Below are positions 24,529-34,400 of a stretch of 64,000 bases of DNA, in pieces. Within the stretch, counting starts at the first letter, position 1. Every line of letters begins with the position of its first letter. A program made the position numbers and the translations under genes. This DNA comes from Caulobacter segnis ATCC 21756 (GTDB lineage Bacteria > Pseudomonadota > Alphaproteobacteria > Caulobacterales > Caulobacteraceae), in contig NC_014100.1 of NCBI RefSeq assembly GCF_000092285.1, positions 3,658,001-3,722,000 on the forward strand. Reading direction: 5' to 3'. Below the pieces are notes generated by a model that saw only the letters and a list, made by a program, of their open reading frames with translations, was not told the DNA's origin and did not search any database.

Positions 24529-26337
24529 TTGCAGGTCAAGGATACCGGTTCGGATCGGAGGGCGGAAGTCGCGCTTACGCGCGCCTATGTTCCGATCGTG
24601 CGCGGCTACCTGATCGCCAGCTCTGTTTACTATGCGCTGATCAGTCTTTCCCACCCCTTCTATGAAAAGGGTTTTGCTCTCCTGCTTCTGGAGAGCCTCG
24701 CCGTCGCAGCGTGCCTTTATGGCTTCGGCGCCTGGCGCGCGCTGAGAGAAGGACGGATCGTCGGCCCTGGTCTCGAGGGCGTGGCCCTGGGCATGAACGC
24801 CCTGTTCCTGTCCAACGTTCTCGCCTACCAGATCCTGCACTTCGAGCCGATGAAGCTCGTCTACTTCGTGCTGATGGGGCTGGTCTTCGCCACCTCCGCG
24901 CCCTCTCGCCGCGTAGCCCTGGGCAGCGTCAGCGCCGCCGTCATCGGGCTGGTGTGGATGGCGCAAAAGGCGCCGGGCGATACGATCAACAATTACGCCT
25001 TCATCGGCCTGGCCGGCGCGTTCGCCGCCATCGGCATGTCCACCCTCATGCGCGGCGTCGTCCGGCGCGAGGTCCGCGCGCGCCTGGCCAGCGAAGCCCT
25101 CAACGTCGAACTGCAGCGCGAGCTGACCGAGAACCGCCGCCTGAAGACAGAAGCCCAGGCGCTGGCGCTCACGGCCGAGACGGCCAACCGCGCCAAGACC
25201 GAATTCCTGGCCACCATGAGCCACGAGATCCGCACGCCGCTGAACGGCGTTCTGGGCATGGCGCAGATCATGGCGGCCGGCGAGCTGAGCCCGGACCAGC
25301 GCCGGCGCCTCGACACCGTCACCGCCTCGGGTCAGTCCCTGCTCAGCGTGATCAACGCCATTCTCGACATCTCGAAGATCGAGGCGGGCAAGATGGAGAT
25401 CAATCCCGCGCCGTTCGATCTCTCCGCCCATCTGGACGCTCTGCGCCAACTCTACGGCGGCCTGGCGCGCGACAAGGAGCTCGACTTCAGCCTGGAGATC
25501 GCCGAGGGCGCGCAGGGCTGGCGGATGGGCGACGCCGACCGCCTGCGGCAGGTGATGTCGAACCTGATCTCGAACGCGATCAAGTTCACCGACGTCGGCA
25601 CGGTTCGGGTGTTCGTCGAGGGCGACGACAAGACGATCGTCGCACGGGTGACCGACAGCGGCGCCGGCATTCCCGAGGCGGAGCGCGGCCGCCTGTTCAC
25701 GAAGTTCGCCCAGCTCGACAGCTCCAGCACCCGGCGCGCCGGCGGTTCGGGACTGGGTCTGGCGATCTGCAAGACGCTCAGCGAGCTGATGGGCGGCTCC
25801 ATCAGCTATTCGACCGCCGAAGGCGGCGGCGCCTGCTTCACCGTCACTTTGCCGATGCCGCGCGTGAAGCCGGCGGACGGACTGGACTCCCCCGCCATCG
25901 CCGGACCGGATACGGCCGCGGACGCGCCCAGGATCCTCGTCGTCGATGACAACCAGACCAACCGCGCCGTGCTGCTGACCTTGCTGAGCCACCTGGGCGT
26001 CGCGGCTCATTTCGCCGTGGATGGGCGGGACGCCTTGGCCATGTGGGAGCGCGCCCGCTGGGACGCGATCCTGATGGACATCCACATGCCGATCATGGAC
26101 GGCGTGCAGGCCAGCCAGACGATCCGCGCGCGCGAAAAGGCTACGGGCCGCCCCCGCACGCCGATCATCGCGGTCACCGCCAGCGTGCTCACCCACGAGC
26201 GGACGCTGTACGCCGAAGCGGGCATGGATGGGATCGTCGCCAAGCCGGTCGAGATCCCTCGCCTGGTGGAGGCCCTGGGCAAGGCCCTGTCGATCGACCC
26301 GGTGGTCGACCACGCCGATACGCGCGGCGTCGCCTAG
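24529..26337 (+). CDS. membrane-bound hybrid sensor histidine kinase
   Basis: A 602-residue hybrid kinase. Residues about 20-185 hold six or so hydrophobic segments with no extracytoplasmic domain, then a short coiled coil, HisKA with the phospho-His in TMSHEIRTPLNGVLGM (about 230), HATPase with LISNAIKFTDVGTV and GSGLGLAICKTLSELMGG, and a C-terminal receiver (RILVVDDNQTNRAVLL; phospho-Asp in ILMDIHMPIMDG, about 514). The stimulus probably acts in the membrane. It appears to use a TTG start; no partner phosphotransferase or response regulator is adjacent. A small palindrome TCGTCG-TAT-CGACGA (24499-24513) lies just upstream. Confidence 0.92.
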   Translation: MQVKDTGSDRRAEVALTRAYVPIVRGYLIASSVYYALISLSHPFYEKGFALLLLESLAVAACLYGFGAWRALREGRIVGPGLEGVALGMNALFLSNVLAYQILHFEPMKLVYFVLMGLVFATSAPSRRVALGSVSAAVIGLVWMAQKAPGDTINNYAFIGLAGAFAAIGMSTLMRGVVRREVRARLASEALNVELQRELTENRRLKTEAQALALTAETANRAKTEFLATMSHEIRTPLNGVLGMAQIMAAGELSPDQRRRLDTVTASGQSLLSVINAILDISKIEAGKMEINPAPFDLSAHLDALRQLYGGLARDKELDFSLEIAEGAQGWRMGDADRLRQVMSNLISNAIKFTDVGTVRVFVEGDDKTIVARVTDSGAGIPEAERGRLFTKFAQLDSSSTRRAGGSGLGLAICKTLSELMGGSISYSTAEGGGACFTVTLPMPRVKPADGLDSPAIAGPDTAADAPRILVVDDNQTNRAVLLTLLSHLGVAAHFAVDGRDALAMWERARWDAILMDIHMPIMDGVQASQTIRAREKATGRPRTPIIAVTASVLTHERTLYAEAGMDGIVAKPVEIPRLVEALGKALSIDPVVDHADTRGVA

Positions 26338-26445
26338 AGCTCATTCGGAAGCTCAGAGCCGCTTTCGAGCCGATCGCCGGTTCACGCCTATTGGAAATAG
26401 CGAGCGGGCCGGGTCGAGATTCGCCCCCTCCGCGCCACAAGACAT

Positions 26446-26471
26446 AAAAAAGGGGACGTCGAGACGCCCCC
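26446..26471 (-). terminator. terminator of the second mucR gene
   Basis: Read on the minus strand, GGGGGCGTC-TCGACGTCCCC forms a hairpin followed by TTTTTT (26451-26446). It lies 55 bases downstream of the mucR stop and also separates it from the convergent hybrid kinase gene. Confidence 0.8.
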
Positions 26472-26525
26472 TCTTCAATCCCCCCCGGGGAAATCTTGAC
26501 GACGCCGAAACGCCGCCCCGATCAT

Positions 26526-26954
26526 TCAGCCCTTGCGCGAACGCGGCGCCTTGCCCTTGCGGCCGCCCTGTCCAAGGCCAAGGGCCTTGGCCATCTTCGA
26601 GCGCGCTTCGCTATAGGCGGGAGCGGTCGTCGGATAGTCGTTGGGCAGGCCCCACTTGGCCTTGTACTCGGCCACGGTCATGCCGTGGGTCGTGAGGTGG
26701 CGCTTCAGCGTCTTGTAAGGCTTGCCGTCCTCGAAGCTGATCAGCGCTTCGGGCGTGATGCTCTTACGGATTTGAGCCGGCGTCGCCTTGGTCACGGTCT
26801 CCACCGTGGGAGCAGGCGGCGCGCCAATACCAGCCAACGCGTCGTGCGTCGCACGGATCAACGCCGGAAGCTCCGAAACGGGCGTCGAATTATTAGCCAC
26901 ATAATTGGCGACGATTTCAGCCGTAAGCTCGATCAGGGTCGCTTTGTCTTCCAC
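26526..26954 (-). CDS. mucR: MucR/Ros-family transcriptional regulator, paralog B
   Basis: A 142-residue MucR paralog with the same layout as the gene at 9670-10089: VEDKATLIELTAEIVANYV at the start, a Pro/Thr linker, the DNA-binding core SFEDGKPYKTLKRHLTTHG, WGLPNDYPTTAPAY and a basic tail. Here the zinc positions read Ser, Asp, His, His, so both Cys are gone while both His remain, the mirror image of paralog A. The GTG at 26954 is chosen because GGAG lies 8 bases before it and it aligns with the paralog start; a GTG at 26960 is the alternative. Known Caulobacter MucR1/MucR2 act together on cell-cycle genes. Confidence 0.92.
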   Translation of the reverse strand: MEDKATLIELTAEIVANYVANNSTPVSELPALIRATHDALAGIGAPPAPTVETVTKATPAQIRKSITPEALISFEDGKPYKTLKRHLTTHGMTVAEYKAKWGLPNDYPTTAPAYSEARSKMAKALGLGQGGRKGKAPRSRKG

Positions 26955-27524
26955 GATCACAACTCCATTCCCCTATTGACCCGGAATTACACCTTCTCTT
27001 GAGAAAAACAAGTAGTTCGAAGCGAGAAACCTGATTGATCCGCTTTAAAGCTTAGCAATCGTTTGTGAATGAGCGCGTTCAGCGAGGAGAATTTTCGCTA
27101 ACTATAGCGCCGACCACCTCGCTTTAAGGCCGCGACGCCGTTCGAAAACAGCGTAAACGCATGTCAATCTCGCAACCGCGAACAGGATGCGTGTATGTGA
27201 ACGTCGGCCACATCGCGAATATCATGATCACGGCGCCGAGAGACAAATAAACACGTGAACGTTGAAATAGCTCTGGGCAGCTCGCGCTTTCGTCGATTGA
27301 GACTTTGCTCATCTGGATTTGGCCTGGGAACGGCCGGCCCTCGACGGCGGGTTCAAAGGCGATTCGTCGCGCCGACGAAGCCATTTGCGGTGACGTCTTC
27401 CCCAAAGCGGATTTCCAGTTGGATGGATCTGCTCCAGCTCAACAACGCGCGCCGAGAGCCAGAGAAGAGCGACGCCGCGCGCGGTGGGCGCGGCTCTATC
27501 CAACGACTGATCAGAAGGAAGAAG
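26955..27524. other. 570-base intergenic region before tRNA-Gln
   Basis: This stretch is visibly richer in A and T than its surroundings near the mucR gene and contains only short reading frames with no recognisable family (for example 27124-27405 on the minus strand). It should contain the mucR promoter. I see no IS element, integrase remnant or clear hairpin terminator in it. Confidence 0.4.
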
Positions 27525-27598
27525 TGGCTGGGGAACTAGGACTCGAACCTAGAATGACGGTACCAAAAACCGCAGTGTTACCATTACACCATTCCCCA
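27525..27598 (-). tRNA. tRNA-Gln (anticodon UUG)
   Basis: On the minus strand the gene starts TGGGGAATGG, has the anticodon stem GCGGT/ACCGT with loop TTTTGGT (anticodon UUG), the T-loop GGTTCGAGTCC and ends with an encoded CCA (74 nucleotides in all). The acceptor stem TGGGGAA pairs with TTCCCCA. Confidence 0.95.
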
Positions 27599-27763
27599 GC
27601 AGGAACGGCGAGACCCGTCAGGGCCCGGCGAGGCGGTGGAGATAGCTCACGACTCGGATGGATGCAACAGGCCATTTTCGAACTTTTTTGGGGCCGCCGC
27701 ACGAACGTCGAAAAAGGCGCTTGCGCCCTCCGGAACACCCTCCTATAAGGCCGGCCTCCAAGT

Positions 27764-27840
27764 CGGAGTGTGGCTCAGTCTGGTAGAGCACTGCGTTCGG
27801 GACGCAGGGGTCGCAGGTTCAAATCCTGCCACTCCGACCA
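27764..27840 (+). tRNA. tRNA-Pro (anticodon CGG)
   Basis: A 77-nucleotide tRNA with acceptor stem CGGAGTG/CACTCCG, D-loop AGTCTGGTAGA, anticodon stem CTGCG/CGCAG with loop TTCGGGA (anticodon CGG), T-loop GGTTCAAATCC and encoded CCA. It is divergent from tRNA-Gln, 165 bases away. Confidence 0.95.
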
Positions 27841-28015
27841 TTTCCTCCCCGCTAGCCAGAAGCGGGAAACCTGCCGAAAAAACAGGATTTTAGAGTGCGG
27901 CGCCAGGGCGCTGCCCTCAGCGTCGCGCGATGCGGCGCCGCGTTGCGCGCTCTTCATTTGGAACCGCTCGCGACACCGGGTAGCTTGTGCCTGACATCTC
28001 CCAACGGGACTTCCG

Positions 28016-29800
28016 ATGAAGCAGTTCTTCCTGACCGTCGCCGGCGTCTTTGTCGGCCTTCTGTTGTTCGTGGTCGGAGTTCCCTTTCTCCTCATCGTGA
28101 TCGCCGCCGGGGCGGCTCGCCCCGCGCCCACGCCCACCCAAGCCGTCCTGCAGCTGGACCTGCGCCAGGGCCTGACCGACCAGGCGCCCAGGACCCCCTT
28201 CGCCTCCCTGGGGGGCGGCGGCGACTCGGTGATGTCGATCATCGAAACGCTGCGCAGGGCCGAGAAGGACGACAAGGTCCGCGCGATCCTGGTGCGCCTG
28301 CCCGAGGGCGGCGTCGCGCCGGCGGCCGCCGACGAGCTGCGCCTGGCCTTCAAGCATTTCCGCGAGGTGGGCGGCAAGCCGATCTACGCCCACAGCCAAG
28401 GCCTATACCCCTCGGGCATGGTCACCTCGACCTACATGCTGGGCGCTTCGGCCAGCGAGTTCTGGATGCAGCCTGACAGCAGCTTTCAGGCGGTCGGGAT
28501 CTCCAGCGAGTCGATGTTCTTCAAGCGCTTCTTCGACAAGTACGGCGTCAAGGCCGACTACGAGCAGCGCTACGAATACAAGAACGCGGTCAATCCTTAC
28601 CTCTACAGCGACTACACGCCGGCCCATCGGGAATCGACGCTGTCGTGGATGGGCTCGGTATATCGCACCGCCCTGGTCAGCGCCGCCGTGGACCGCAAGC
28701 GCGACCCGCTTCAGCTGACCCGCACCCTCGAGGACGGTCCCTACAGCGCTCAGGAAGCGCAGGCCAAGGGCCTGATCGACAAGGTGGGTCAGGTCAGCGA
28801 CATCCAGGCCCTCGCCCTGGACAAGGCCGGCAAGGGCTCGAAGCTGATCGACTTCGACGACTACGCCTCGCGCAACAAGCCCACGCCCATAAAGACCGGC
28901 CCGGCGATCGCGGTGATCGGCGCCGAGGGCGCGATCGTCACCGGGACCAGCGGCGGCGGCTCGCCGTTCAGCGGCGAAAGCAACGTCTATTCCGACGACG
29001 TGGCCCAGGCCTTCCGCAACGCGACCGAGGACAAGGACGTGAAGGCCATCGTCTTCCGCGTCTCCTCGCCCGGCGGCTCGGACACGGCCTCCGAGCAGAT
29101 CCTGGCGGCCATGAAGGCGGCCAAGGCCGCGGGCAAGCCCGTCGTGGTCAGCATGGGGACCTATGCGGCGTCAGGCGGCTACTGGATCTCCAGCCAGGCG
29201 GACGCGATCGTCGCCCAGCCCTCGACCCTGACCGGCTCGATCGGCGTCTACGGCGGCAAGTTCGCGATCGGCGACGCCCTGGCCCGCTTCGGCGTCGACA
29301 CCAAGCAGCTGCATGTCGGCGGCGACTACGCCCAGGCGTTCGGCTCGGGCGACGGCTTCACGCCCGAGCAGCGCGCCAAGTTCGCCGGCTGGATGGACCG
29401 CATCTACGCGGGCTTCATCATCCGCGTGGCCGAGGGCCGCAAGCTGCCCGCCGACCGCGTGCGCGAGATCGCCAAGGGCCGCGTCTGGACCGGCGAGCAG
29501 GCCAAGCAACTGGGCCTCGTCGACGAACTGGGCGGCTTCTACCAGGCGGTCGACAAGGCCAAGGCCCTGGCCAAGCTGAACGGCGACGTGCGCCTCAAGC
29601 GCATGGACGGCGGCCAATCGCCGTTCGAGGCGCTGGAGAAGCTGCTGGGCGTCAGCGAGACCTCGATGAAGACCCTGGCGGCCGCCGCCTGGGTCCTGGG
29701 CGACCCCCGCTCGCAGGCCATCCTGGACGAAATGGCCCACGCCCGCCTGCGCGCCGCGCCGGGCGGGGCTTCGGTGCTGGCGGATACGCCGGTGCGATAG
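28016..29800 (+). CDS. sppA: signal peptide peptidase SppA, 67K type
   Basis: A 594-residue membrane-anchored protease that degrades cleaved signal peptides. An N-terminal transmembrane helix (residues about 4-32) is followed by two ClpP-like domains. The catalytic Lys is likely in YEYKNAVNPYL (about residue 189) in the N-terminal domain and the Ser in TYAASGGYWISS (about 385) in the C-terminal domain, as in E. coli SppA. Length is typical of the duplicated form. Upstream bases 27841-28015 hold no other gene. The next gene starts 15 bases later. Confidence 0.93.
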   Translation: MKQFFLTVAGVFVGLLLFVVGVPFLLIVIAAGAARPAPTPTQAVLQLDLRQGLTDQAPRTPFASLGGGGDSVMSIIETLRRAEKDDKVRAILVRLPEGGVAPAAADELRLAFKHFREVGGKPIYAHSQGLYPSGMVTSTYMLGASASEFWMQPDSSFQAVGISSESMFFKRFFDKYGVKADYEQRYEYKNAVNPYLYSDYTPAHRESTLSWMGSVYRTALVSAAVDRKRDPLQLTRTLEDGPYSAQEAQAKGLIDKVGQVSDIQALALDKAGKGSKLIDFDDYASRNKPTPIKTGPAIAVIGAEGAIVTGTSGGGSPFSGESNVYSDDVAQAFRNATEDKDVKAIVFRVSSPGGSDTASEQILAAMKAAKAAGKPVVVSMGTYAASGGYWISSQADAIVAQPSTLTGSIGVYGGKFAIGDALARFGVDTKQLHVGGDYAQAFGSGDGFTPEQRAKFAGWMDRIYAGFIIRVAEGRKLPADRVREIAKGRVWTGEQAKQLGLVDELGGFYQAVDKAKALAKLNGDVRLKRMDGGQSPFEALEKLLGVSETSMKTLAAAAWVLGDPRSQAILDEMAHARLRAAPGGASVLADTPVR

Positions 29801-29815
29801 GGGCCCAAACGCATC

Positions 29816-31303
29816 GTGACCTCTCCGACGCCCCCACTCAGCGGCCAAGCACCGCGTGGACGCGATCTCCTGCCCGCCGCGCTCAAGGCGTTCGAGGCTC
29901 GAAACCGCCCGCTGGCGGCCCGATATCTGGCCGCTCTCGACCTGGAGGCCCCGCCCCTCGGCGATACCTGGCGATCGGTCTCGGGACTCGCCATGACCAT
30001 GGGTGAGATCGACCTGGCCTTGAACGCGATGCGGAGATTCGTCGCCCTGGCCCCAGAAGATGGAGGGCGTCTTCTGCAGTTGGGAAGTCTTCTGGCGCAA
30101 GCGGGACAGACCCAAGCGGCCGTTGTGGAAGCGGAACGCCTCCTACGGAAACACCCGTCCCACCCTTCGGTCCTGCATTTCCTGGGCACCTGCTACGCCC
30201 AGCTTGGGCGCTCCGTCGACGCCGAGCGCGCTCTGCGCGGCGCGATCGCCGCGCTTGCGCCAGCAGCCTCGGCCTGGCCGTGGCTCACCCTGGTCGACCT
30301 CAAGAAGTTCAAGGTCGGCGATTCCGATATCGACGCCTTGCGCGCCGCCGTGGCGCGAACGGACGCGGACAACGAGGCCAAAAGCACCCTTCTCTACGCT
30401 CTGGGCAAGGCGCTCATGGACGCGGGTCAGACGGAGGAAGGATTTAGAGCTTATCTGCACGGGGCTAGTCTGGTCGCGCCTTCGCGCGCTTACGACCCTC
30501 GCCCAGCGCGGCGCCTGGTGGACGAAGTCGTCGGAGGGATGACCGAGCGCTTCTTCGACAGTCTTCCGGCGAGCGCAGCCTCCGGAGCGCGCGCCATCTT
30601 CGTTCTGGGCCTTCCCCGCTCCGGCACCACCCTGGTGGAACAGATTCTCGCGAGCCACGGCCAAGTCGCCGGCGGCGCGGAGCTCAATCTGTTTCGGACC
30701 GCGGCCATGGCTCTTCCAGGCTTTGGTCCACGCGAGACGGCCGGCGTCTCGGCCGATGACTGGACCTCCATCGGAGAGGACTACCTACACCTTGTGGAGC
30801 AACGTTTCGGTCCGAGCGGCAAGGTCGTCGATAAAACGCTCAATCACAGCCGTCTGCTCGGCCTGATCCGACACGTCCTGCCAGGCGCGCGTTTCGTGTG
30901 GCTCCGGCGGGACCCGGGCGATGCGGCTTGGTCAATCTTCCGCACGCGCTTCGCGCAGGGCATGGACTGGAGTTGGTCGCTTGAGACGATCGGGTCCTAT
31001 GTCGCTGACGAGGATCGGCTGCACGCGCATTGGACTGCGCTCTATCCGGAGGACATACTGACCCTCCGATACGAGGACCTCGTCGCCGATCCAGAGACTT
31101 GGATACGCCGCCTGCTGGACCATTGCCGGCTGCCATTCGACGCTCGGGTGATGGATTTCCACAAAACCGAACGGACCGTGCAGACCGCGAGCGTCGGGCA
31201 GGTGCGGCAGCCGCTCTATAGCTCGTCCATCGGGGGCTCCCGGCGTTACGCCGAATACCTCGCTCCCTTCTTCAAGGCCTACGAGGCCGCAGACCCGTCC
31301 TGA
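29816..31303 (+). CDS. TPR-containing sulfotransferase
   Basis: A 495-residue protein with tetratricopeptide-like helices in residues about 15-240 (for example RFVALAPEDGGRLLQLGSLL, HPSVLHFLGTCYAQLGR) and a C-terminal sulfotransferase domain. The PAPS phosphosulfate loop is LGLPRSGTTLVEQILASHG (about residue 264), with the second PAPS region FVWLRRDPGDAAWSIFRTRF (about 361). It would transfer sulfate from PAPS to a protein or glycan; the TPR part probably binds the acceptor. The start is a GTG at 29816, 15 bases after sppA, so co-transcription is likely. Confidence 0.88.
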   Translation: MTSPTPPLSGQAPRGRDLLPAALKAFEARNRPLAARYLAALDLEAPPLGDTWRSVSGLAMTMGEIDLALNAMRRFVALAPEDGGRLLQLGSLLAQAGQTQAAVVEAERLLRKHPSHPSVLHFLGTCYAQLGRSVDAERALRGAIAALAPAASAWPWLTLVDLKKFKVGDSDIDALRAAVARTDADNEAKSTLLYALGKALMDAGQTEEGFRAYLHGASLVAPSRAYDPRPARRLVDEVVGGMTERFFDSLPASAASGARAIFVLGLPRSGTTLVEQILASHGQVAGGAELNLFRTAAMALPGFGPRETAGVSADDWTSIGEDYLHLVEQRFGPSGKVVDKTLNHSRLLGLIRHVLPGARFVWLRRDPGDAAWSIFRTRFAQGMDWSWSLETIGSYVADEDRLHAHWTALYPEDILTLRYEDLVADPETWIRRLLDHCRLPFDARVMDFHKTERTVQTASVGQVRQPLYSSSIGGSRRYAEYLAPFFKAYEAADPS

Positions 31304-31350
31304 GTCCGCTTGAGCGCCGGCCGCCGCCGCGGCGCGGAGCTCGACGCATG

Positions 31351-31381
31351 AAAAAGGCGGCGACCCGGAAGGGTCGCCGCC
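31351..31381 (-). terminator. terminator of the TonB-dependent receptor gene
   Basis: GGCGGCGACCC and its complement form an 11-bp stem with loop TTCC (31356-31381), followed on the minus strand by TTTTT (31355-31351). It is 22 bases after the receptor stop. Confidence 0.9.
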
Positions 31382-31403
31382 GATCTCAAGGACTAGGCCA
31401 GGC

Positions 31404-34400
31404 CTAGAATTCCAGATCGAAACCGAAACGGATCGACCGGGGCGCTTGATAGCCCGTCGGCGACTTGTAGTTCGGATCCGTGTCGCCGACACCGCCGACT
31501 TCACCGAACTCCCAGGTGTCCGTGACAGCCTTGCTGTTGAACACGTTGAACACGTCGGCGCGCAGCACGAGGTTCCCGCCGACCGACCACTTCGCCGGCA
31601 CCGTGTAGCGCAGCGAGAGGTCGAGGTTCGAGTTCCAGTCGCCCTGATAAACCGAGCCACGCGGGGTTTGCTTGCCATCGCAGTAGAACGCCGCCGCGCC
31701 ATAGACCTGCGCGAAGGCGTCGGTCGGGTGGAAGCCGAAGCAGGCGAACTTCTTGGGCGACAGCAGGCTGTAGTTGGCGCCAACCAGCAGGCTGTCAGTG
31801 ACCGCGTAGGAGCCGAACAGCTTGAACTGATGACCACGGTGGTTCGGCAGGTAGCCGTAGCTGCCTTCCGTCAGGCCGGGTTGGTCGAAGTCCTGGGTGA
31901 TGCCGGCGTCGTCCTGACCCACGTCGGACTTCACGAAGCCTTCGTAGTTGCCCTTCGACTCCGACAGCACGTACGAACCTTGCAGGCCCCACTTGCCGTC
32001 GAAGGCGCGCTCGAACGAAACTTCCAGGCCGAGATATTCGCGCTTGGCCTTGGGATAGTTCAGGTCGGCGGCCGTGAAGTTGATTTCACGCAGGGTGCCA
32101 GCGGCGTCGTTCCCGATGGTGTCACGCAGCACGATGGTCTGATCGAAGCCAGGGTTGACGATCACGTACTGGTGGAAGCCGGTCCAGATGTCTTCGCAAC
32201 CCGAGATGCCTTGGGCGGCGCAATACTTCAGAACGGCGGCGTCGATGGCGACGTCTTCCGAAACGCGGCCCATGTTCTTGTAGGAAAGAACGACGCGACC
32301 GGTCCACAGGCTGTTGAAGCGACGCTCATAGCCGAGGATGTATTCGTCCTCGAAGGTCGACTTCAGGTTCCGCGAGATGGCGGCGATCGTCGGCAGCACC
32401 GAACCGTCGCTGGTGACCGAGCAGGCGTCCAGACCCGCCGGCCCGCGACCGCCGGCCGGGCAAGGCGCGGCGGAGACGAAGCCAGGGTTGGTCGCCTGGG
32501 TGATCTGCGAGCCGATAGCCGCGGGCAGACCCGTCACCGGGTCGATCACGAAGCCGCCGGCCGGCGCATTGTAGAATTCCCGGAAGAAGAGTTCCGAGGC
32601 GCCTTGGCGATAGGCGGTGTTGGAGGCGACGGGCAGATAGTAGCGCCCGAAGTTACCAAAGACCTTGTTCATGCCGTCGCCGGTCGGGTCGTAAGTGAAC
32701 CCGATACGCGGACCGATTTCCTTATCGAACTCGACGAAGTTCTCGCCGGCGGCGTTCGCCGAAGCGAACTTGTCGAGGCGGACGCCGAGATTCAGGGTCA
32801 GGCCGGTGTCAGCCACGTCCCAAGAGTCTTGGATGTAGTACGCCCGGTTCTTGCCGCTGAATTCGCCGCCGGTCCGGAAGTACTGCAGCTCGAGATAGTC
32901 CTGGCCCGCCGCGACGCCTTGGGCGTTGCTCGCCGAACCCCGGCGATACTGGTAGCGGACACCACCGGTGCGCTCCGTGAAGTGCTCCAGCGTCAGCTTC
33001 TCCTCGTCGAAGCCGCCACGGATGTGGTGCTTGCCGAACAGATTGAAGTAGAGGTCGGCGTCAACGCGATAGAACTCGCGCTTGGTGTTCAGCGGGAAGT
33101 CGTTGTTGCCGTTCGACTGTTGGCTGATGCGGCTCGTGGTCCCCGATCGCAGGTCGTTGACGAGCGGATCTGCGGAGTTGCCCGGGATCGTGTTGTCGCG
33201 GTCCTTGGAGATACCGTAAGCGGCCGAAAGGGTGAACCAGTCGGTGAACGAACCGGTGTACTTACCGACCCAGCTCGGCGCGCCCGCCTGGAAAGCGGTC
33301 GTGCTTTGAAGTTGGGACCCGACCACATCGGTGTCGCCGTCATAGCCATAGGTGCGGCGATCCGTCTGGCGGGTGGTGTCCAGCCAGGTGAATTCCAGGT
33401 GCTGCTTGTCGGTGATGTAACCGTCCAGCTTCACGCCCCAGAAGGGATCGTTGCGCGTGTCGATGTTGTAGCTGTTGGTGGTCTTCGAAGCGAACTTGCT
33501 GACCACCTTCTGCTGCTGGTTCATCACGTAGAAGAACAGGCGATCCTCAATGATCGGACCACTGGCTTCGAAGGTGAGGCTCTCGCTGCGATCGTAGTCG
33601 CGGTGATTGGCGTTCTGGAAGGTGTCCTTGGACTGTTCGGTCAACGACGACGGCGACCAGTTGCCGCGAACGGCGAAGTGGAAGTCGTTGCCGCCCGACT
33701 TGGTGACCGCGTTCAGCACGCCGCCGGTCGAGCGACCGAATTCGGCGGGATAGCCACCGGTCTTGACTTCAATCGTCTTGTAGAAGTCGAACGGCACCGT
33801 GGCGCCGCCGATGTACGTGTTGAAGTTCGTGATATTCAGGCCGTTCACGTAGTAGGCGTTTTCGGCGATCGACGAACCGCCGATCGACGGCTGGTTCGCG
33901 AACGTCGCGTCGCTGGACGAGCCGCCGCGGACGACGGTCGGCGCCAGCAGCGCCACCGCGGTCACGCTCCGCGCGATGGGAACGCGCTTGGTCAGCGTCT
34001 CAAGATCAACGACCAGGCCGGTCGTGGTGCCGGCGAAATCCAGTTGCGGGTTGGCGGTCGCCGTGATCACCACTTCCGAGACGGCCTCGGCGTCGCTGGC
34101 CAGGGTGAAGGTGTAGGCGGACGAGCCCAGAGCGACGGACACGTTGCCGTCCGCGGTGGAGCGATAGCCTTCCTTGGAGATCGCAACCGAATAGCCGCCA
34201 GTGGGGATCAGCGGAACCCGGAACTGACCGTTGGAATCGGTGGTGACGTTGCGCTCGAAGCCCTGCGTCAGAGACTTCACAACAACGGCCGCGCCTGGAA
34301 CGGCGGCGCCCGAAGTGTCCTTCACCGTCCCCGACAGAGTACCGCTCGTGTAGTCCTGAGCGAGAGCCGTCGCGGGCGCGAGGCCGGCGGCGACAAACAC

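Noticed and set aside
27124..27405. A 93-codon frame in the gap before tRNA-Gln
   Set aside because: No ribosome site, no family similarity and a composition unlike neighbouring genes.
27525..27840. tRNA-associated integration site or genomic island
   Set aside because: No integrase, no repeated tRNA 3' end and no phage genes are seen on either side of the two tRNAs.
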